Source of the DNA: Treponema sp. UBA1798
GTDB lineage: Bacteria; Spirochaetota; Spirochaetia; Treponematales; Treponemataceae
Direction: 5' to 3'
Length of the DNA: 9,837 nucleotides
NCBI GenBank assembly: GCA_002319875.1
Contig: DCFS01000320.1
Location: forward strand, 7,846-17,682
Shown here: positions 5,708 through 9,837 of the stretch, in pieces
How the letters are laid out: the number at the start of each line of letters is the position of its first letter
Position numbering within the stretch: the first letter of the stretch is position 1
Notes under the pieces: model-generated
What the model was told of the DNA's origin: nothing
Databases searched by the model: none
What the model saw: only the letters and a program-made list of their open reading frames with translations
Translations under genes and position numbers: made by a program

Positions 5708-7099
5708 TCAGAAATGGACAGTGCTTTCCGCCCCCGGACCGACAACGGCAAACCAGCGGCTGTTCCCCTTAACCCAATATGTATCAAAAACGCGGATAAT
5801 ATCATCTGCTGTTACCGATCTTGCTTTGCCGATCATCGTATCTGCCGTATATGGATCTCCGAATTGTAAAATACTGGCAGCAATTTTTCCGGCAACGCCA
5901 CTGTTTGTCTTCATCTGTGAATATCTGTTGTTTATATAGATATTCCTATAGCTTTCCAGCCGGTCGGAAATAGAAGCATACTGGTAATTACCTGCAGTGT
6001 CCTTGCCGGTTACCAGTTTTCCCTGATCCATAAGCTGGCGGGCCTCCTGTACATAAGCTGCAGCATGTCCGGGATCGCTTACTCTGTACAGCATAACAAG
6101 CCCTATTGCAGCCTGGGAACTGAGCACCGCACTGGCGGGCGTATAACATGCCCCGTATTTTTCACGCACAATCTGGTACAGTACATCGCTGTACATATCG
6201 GCTGCAATACACGCAGGAATATAATCATTGCTGGTCACTGAAGGTGAAGCAAAACACTGATACATAAACCCGGTTCCTGCTGCAGCCTGGTGGGTAAGTA
6301 CAACAGGAAGACCACTGACCGACACCGGCGGGATTTCCGGTACCGTAAATGAATTTTCAAGTGCAGGAAGTTTTCCCAGCGTCTCATCCAGTTTCTTTAT
6401 AAGGCCGGAAGCAGACACATTGCCAACCACTACAACGGAAATGCGGCGTGCATCCATGAGTTTTGTATGAAGATCCTTCATAGTATCTATACTGATATTC
6501 CCGATGGAATCAGGTGTTGCATCAGGGGAAGTTTCATAAGGATGATCCTTATATACCGTCCGGTTCAGCGTATAGTAACACAGAGAATCAGGAGAATTCA
6601 TCGTAGACTGCAGTTTCTGTTGATAATCTTTCATCATTGTATCGTATTCTGCTTTACCAAAAGCCGGGTGCATGAAACCGTCAGTCAGTGCGGGCAGCAT
6701 ATCATCCAGGTAATAGTCAATACATTCTATACCCAGTCCGGAACCTTCGTTCTGTGAAAAACCGAAAAAATCCGCATGCGTACGGTATTCCAGAGCCTGT
6801 AGCTGCTCATAAGTATATTTTGCAGAACCGCTTTTCATCATCCGGACAAGCGCAAGTTCCAAACCTGATTTATCAGGAGTAAGCAGCGCAGTACCGCCCT
6901 TTACTACGATATACAGCGATACAAGCTGGTTTTCAGAATTTTTTTTCACATATACCGGAATCCCGTTAGCAAGCGCATATTCCCGGATTTCTCCGGAATT
7001 ACCGGGTACCTGTACCGAAGTACACCCGGAATATAAAAAAGCTGCCGCCGTCAGAACAGCGAAAAGGAAAAAACGTATTTTTGTATATAAATGATTCAT
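5708..7099 (-). CDS. Inactive-type M16 peptidase-family subunit, probable lipoprotein
   Basis: This 463-residue M16-fold protein probably partners the M16 peptidase encoded just upstream. The N-terminus has a basic start, a hydrophobic core and FLYSGC, so Cys26 may be lipidated. Tyr at -3 is unusual for a lipobox, but spirochaetal lipoboxes are relaxed. The N-domain (about 38-230) aligns with its neighbour, yet the zinc motif HxxEH is replaced by LALVR (82-86), so it cannot bind catalytic zinc. The C-domain (about 260-463) keeps VREKYGACY, with Arg312 and Tyr319 matching the substrate-binding Arg/Tyr pair of M16 enzymes. This is the complement of its partner's pattern and resembles the Sph2681/Sph2682 heterodimer of Sphingomonas. 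Its ATG overlaps the partner's TGA by 4 bp, favouring equal synthesis. The substrate is unknown. Confidence 0.88.
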   Translation of the reverse strand: MNHLYTKIRFFLFAVLTAAAFLYSGCTSVQVPGNSGEIREYALANGIPVYVKKNSENQLVSLYIVVKGGTALLTPDKSGLELALVRMMKSGSAKYTYEQLQALEYRTHADFFGFSQNEGSGLGIECIDYYLDDMLPALTDGFMHPAFGKAEYDTMMKDYQQKLQSTMNSPDSLCYYTLNRTVYKDHPYETSPDATPDSIGNISIDTMKDLHTKLMDARRISVVVVGNVSASGLIKKLDETLGKLPALENSFTVPEIPPVSVSGLPVVLTHQAAAGTGFMYQCFASPSVTSNDYIPACIAADMYSDVLYQIVREKYGACYTPASAVLSSQAAIGLVMLYRVSDPGHAAAYVQEARQLMDQGKLVTGKDTAGNYQYASISDRLESYRNIYINNRYSQMKTNSGVAGKIAASILQFGDPYTADTMIGKARSVTADDIIRVFDTYWVKGNSRWFAVVGPGAESTVHF

Positions 7100-8601
7100 T
7101 TTGCAGCCCCGCCACTGGTATTGTTATGTTCAGTATTCCACCAGTACGCTGTATCCTTTGTCAATTCGACGAAACCGGCATCCAGAAAGGCCTGTTTCTG
7201 CTTTTCATAAACAGCAGGATTGACACGTACTGTGACGAGCGGATATTTCCCGACAATATACCGGGCAAGATACGCATCTATATGGCTTTTCCGCACCTTT
7301 TTCAGGTTATCAAGATAACTGAAAAAGAAATCAGGAGAAGTATTGACCCACCAGAATTGCAGTTCGCTTAAAAGTCCCTCTGCCGTTTCGGTACGCATGA
7401 TATTATAATCCTTTATTGTCTGCTTTACCTGTGCGAACTGCCGGGTTGTAAACGCATCCTTATCTGCTATAATCCCGGGTATAATTTTGTCCGAAACCAG
7501 ACCTGCCATTATTTTTGCTCTAGCCGGCAGATTTTCGCCGGGATTACGAAGCTGCGCAGTCATTGAAATCATGCCGTTTTCCCGGTACGGTGTATACCCT
7601 TCACCGATGTTATCCGCATCCGGTATCTGCAGGTCCTTACAGGAAAGAAGTTCCGCCTTGAATTTGCCGGCAGGATCATCACAAAGTTCATCAAACACGG
7701 TTGCCGCATATATTGAATTCTGATCGGTACCGGCATCAGGTCCGCGGTATATCACACTTACAACGGCAGTCTGAGATGATATCTGATCCGACGGCATGAC
7801 ACGGTATTCAGTTCCTGAAAAAGGGGCTGCCAGCTGTGGAGCGTTCGGGACAGCCCAGGGATCAGGCCCCCGTTTCCATGAACCGTAGATTTTTTCCACC
7901 TTTTCATAGACGTCAGCATGCCTGACATCTCCGCCTACAAACAATGCGGAATTATTAGGAATATAGTATTTGTTCAGCATCACTTTCAGATCGTCAACCG
8001 TCGCCTTGCGCACCAGATCCGGTGTTCCTGCAGGATCAAGCCTCCATGGATATTCAGGAAACAGCGTACTCAAAATACCTGCTGAATAAATACGGCCGGG
8101 ATCGGACATATTGCCTTCAATTTCAGAAATAACGACTTTTTTTTCAGCCTCAAGTTCATCAGTTCTCAAGGCTGGTTCCCGTATGGCATAACTCCAGAAC
8201 TCAAGTCCCTTATACAGCAGATCTGAAGGAATCGTAAAGAAATAATTAACCACGTTTATATTCGTCGTAGCATTCTGTTCCGTCACCCCCAGATCTTTTA
8301 CCGCGCGGTCCATGGAAGCTCCGTCAGGATACCGCGAATCACCCTCAAACATCATATGTTCATATAAATGAAAAACGCCTGTCGTTTCAGGAGTTTGTGC
8401 TATTCCTCCTGCCTTCACGGCAAGTTCAATATACACAAGGGGAGCCGCATGGTTTTCGGCCACATAGAGCTGAAGACCGTTGCCGAGTGTATAACGGTAT
8501 AAACCGCTGATCTTCGTCTTTTCTGCTGAAACAGGCAGAAGGATACAAACTGCAGTAAGCAGTATAGCTGTGCAAAACTTATGATTTGAAAAAAACTTCA
8601 T
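7096..8601 (-). CDS. Secreted M16 zinc metallopeptidase, catalytic subunit
   Basis: This is a periplasmic or exported zinc protease of the M16 family (pitrilysin/insulysin fold), 501 residues. Residues 1-26 form a signal peptide with a likely cleavage after VSA. The inverted zinc motif is HLYEH, with ligands His78 and His82 and catalytic Glu81. The third ligand is Glu160 in VISEIEG, 78 residues after His82 as expected, with Glu153 completing the ExxxxxxE pattern. The C-domain (about 260-490) lacks the RExxGxxY Arg/Tyr pair: the matching region around 312-330 has Lys and Asp instead. It therefore seems to need the next gene's product, which supplies that pair. The start has no clear ribosome binding site but a TATAGT box 6 nt upstream. 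Family members clear peptides or process secreted proteins; the substrate here cannot be told. Confidence 0.92.
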   Translation of the reverse strand: MKFFSNHKFCTAILLTAVCILLPVSAEKTKISGLYRYTLGNGLQLYVAENHAAPLVYIELAVKAGGIAQTPETTGVFHLYEHMMFEGDSRYPDGASMDRAVKDLGVTEQNATTNINVVNYFFTIPSDLLYKGLEFWSYAIREPALRTDELEAEKKVVISEIEGNMSDPGRIYSAGILSTLFPEYPWRLDPAGTPDLVRKATVDDLKVMLNKYYIPNNSALFVGGDVRHADVYEKVEKIYGSWKRGPDPWAVPNAPQLAAPFSGTEYRVMPSDQISSQTAVVSVIYRGPDAGTDQNSIYAATVFDELCDDPAGKFKAELLSCKDLQIPDADNIGEGYTPYRENGMISMTAQLRNPGENLPARAKIMAGLVSDKIIPGIIADKDAFTTRQFAQVKQTIKDYNIMRTETAEGLLSELQFWWVNTSPDFFFSYLDNLKKVRKSHIDAYLARYIVGKYPLVTVRVNPAVYEKQKQAFLDAGFVELTKDTAYWWNTEHNNTSGGAAK

Positions 8602-8607
8602 ATGTTA

Positions 8608-8613
8608 ACTATA
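8608..8613 (-). promoter_or_regulatory. Candidate -10 box of the M16 gene pair, possibly leaderless
   Basis: TATAGT on the minus strand is separated by 6 nt (TAACAT) from the ATG at 8601, the same spacing as for nudC. No Shine-Dalgarno sequence precedes the ATG. The bases 17 bp upstream (TTACTA, 8636-8631) are a poor -35. The call rests on the -10 and its spacing only. Confidence 0.35.
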
Positions 8614-8640
8614 ACATACATCAGGGGGATTAGTAACAGA

Positions 8641-8700
8641 ACAGGCAGACAGGTTCACCATGCCTGTACACAGAATATTCATGCGTATTCAAAACCTGTC
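8641..8700 (-). repeat. Interleaved inverted repeats between lysA and the M16 genes
   Basis: Two inverted repeats interlock. On the minus strand GACAGGTT (8700-8693) pairs with AACCTGTC (8655-8648), 8 bp. ACAGGCA (8667-8661) pairs with TGCCTGT (8647-8641), 7 bp. The 3' arm of the first lies in the 13-nt loop of the second, so the two stems would be alternative hairpins rather than an easy pseudoknot. The second is followed only by UCUGUU, a weak U-tract, so it may be a poor lysA terminator. The rest of the 123-bp gap holds no visible gene. Confidence 0.45.
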
Positions 8701-8724
8701 CTGATTGCGGATACATCCCTACCC

Positions 8725-9837
8725 TCAGCGGAAATTTTTCACGTCCCCGAGGTTCAGTGTTGCAAAGTAATCATCGACGGTTTCCCTCCGTCTGATTTCC
8801 ATAAAACTGCCGTCCGGCCTTAAAAGAACTTCACCGCAGCGGAGCTTGCCGTTGTAATTGAAACCCATAGCCCTGCCATGGGCGCCCGCGTCATGTATAA
8901 TCATGATATCGCCGCCGGTAATTTCCGGCAGGGCACGCTGTACGGCAAATTTATCACAGTTTTCACAGAGCGATCCTACAACATCATAGACATGGTCTTT
9001 CGGTACATTCTCTTTACCGCTTACCGTAAGTTCATGATACGCCCCGTACATCCCCGGTCTCATAAGGTCGGCCATGCAGGCATCGGCACCGATATAGTCG
9101 CGGTATATGTGTTTTTCATGCACTGCCGTCGTTATAAGCCAGCCGTAAGGGCCGGTAACAGGGCGACCGCACTCCCAGTAGATATTGAGCGGATCAAGCC
9201 CTGCAGGAACCAGCATACTGTCATACAGAGACCGAATACCATGGGCGACATAATCCAGATCGACTTTCTTCTGACCAGATTTGTAGGGAATACCTACTCC
9301 GCCGCCAAGGTCAACAAATTCAATACGGATTCCAAGCTGACGTTTCAAATCCACACACAACTCAAACAGTATATGAGCCGTATCGATAAAAAAATCAGGA
9401 TTCAGTTCATTCGATGCAACCATCGTGTGTAAGCCGAACCGCACGACGCCGAGAGCCCTGCATTTCTCATACGCTTCGAAAAGCTGATCACGGGTAAGGC
9501 CATATTTTGCTTCCTCCGGTTTCCCGATAATTGCATTGCCGCCTTCTTTAAGCGGCCCGGGATTATACCGGAAACAGATAAGATCCGGCAGTTTTCCTCC
9601 CAGCGCATTTTTTAGAAAACCGATATGAGTAATATCATCGAGATTGCAGATATTGCCGTGCTGATATGCATACAGGAATTCGGCAGCCGGCGTTTCGTTC
9701 GAAGTAAATATGACCTTTTCCCCCTTTATACCGGCGATATCCGAAAGCATCAGTTCCGGCAGGCTGGAACAATCTGTTCCGCAACCTTCATCCGCCAGTA
9801 TTTTGAGTATGTAAGGATTCGGCAACGCCTTTACTGC
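8725..9837 (-). CDS. lysA: Diaminopimelate decarboxylase-like PLP enzyme LysA, N-terminus cut by window edge
   Basis: This fold-type III (alanine racemase-like) PLP decarboxylase would remove CO2 from meso-diaminopimelate to give lysine. About 370 residues are visible and the start lies beyond the right edge. The frame continues to the edge through codons reading AVKA, and the Lys codon at 9829-9831 is the expected Schiff-base lysine (AVKANPNP-type motif). Further motifs are VDLGGGVGIPY (PLP-phosphate glycines near 9306-9298), WECGR, DLMRPGMYGAYH and CENCD, the last with the active-site Cys near 8967. Near the end comes GAHGRAMGFNYNG in place of the common GAYGxxMxSxYN. The segment usually reading GLHCHIGSQ is GLHTMVASN, so the PLP-stacking His appears replaced by Met. 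It is therefore a divergent LysA lineage, and a related decarboxylase substrate (for example in polyamine synthesis) cannot be excluded. The gene is followed by the interleaved repeats. Confidence 0.85.
   Translation of the reverse strand, partial: AVKALPNPYILKILADEGCGTDCSSLPELMLSDIAGIKGEKVIFTSNETPAAEFLYAYQHGNICNLDDITHIGFLKNALGGKLPDLICFRYNPGPLKEGGNAIIGKPEEAKYGLTRDQLFEAYEKCRALGVVRFGLHTMVASNELNPDFFIDTAHILFELCVDLKRQLGIRIEFVDLGGGVGIPYKSGQKKVDLDYVAHGIRSLYDSMLVPAGLDPLNIYWECGRPVTGPYGWLITTAVHEKHIYRDYIGADACMADLMRPGMYGAYHELTVSGKENVPKDHVYDVVGSLCENCDKFAVQRALPEITGGDIMIIHDAGAHGRAMGFNYNGKLRCGEVLLRPDGSFMEIRRRETVDDYFATLNLGDVKNFR

Overview
The window reads as a piece of a mid-GC bacterial chromosome (GC judged by eye, not computed). 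It holds five de novo purine genes on the minus strand, a divergent nudC, a pair of exported M16 peptidase-family genes and a truncated lysA. No mobile element, CRISPR array, tRNA or rRNA was seen. The exported M16 pair, one with a signal peptide and one with a probable lipoprotein signal, points to an organism with a periplasm. The purE-C-F-M-N order and the guanine riboswitch resemble Firmicutes. A spirochaete such as a Treponema relative, or a clostridial lineage, would fit; this assignment is a low-confidence inference.

Purine operon (46-4805, minus strand). A near-consensus promoter (4777-4805) drives purE, purC, purF, purM and purN. They encode AIR carboxylation, SAICAR synthesis, the committed PRPP amidotransferase step, AIR synthesis and GAR formylation. 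purE/purC share ATGA, purF/purM overlap, and the purM stop abuts the purN start. Only purC-purF has a gap (61 bp), which holds an 8-bp perfect hairpin. purK, purD, purL, purB and purH are not in the window and may lie elsewhere.

The most notable feature is the roughly 200-nt purE leader. It begins with a purine-riboswitch aptamer (4681-4763) that has canonical P1, P3, J2/3 and J3/1 elements and the cytosine expected for guanine recognition. Loop L2 is enlarged from the usual 7 nt to 24 nt and contains its own small hairpin. No poly-U terminator follows, so control of purE translation is more likely than transcription termination. PurE itself is atypical: it has Ala where class I PurE usually has His in the GAAHLPG-type motif, and a short insertion in the following loop.

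nudC (4875-5696, plus strand) is divergent from purE and encodes a zinc-ribbon Nudix NAD(H) pyrophosphatase. It has no Shine-Dalgarno sequence and a TATACT box 6 nt before its ATG.

Right part (5708-9837, minus strand). A lysA-type PLP decarboxylase runs off the right edge. A 123-bp gap with interleaved inverted repeats follows it, then two M16 genes sharing ATGA. The first has the full zinc site but no C-domain Arg/Tyr pair. The second has lost the zinc site but keeps Arg/Tyr. This fits an obligate heterodimeric periplasmic protease.
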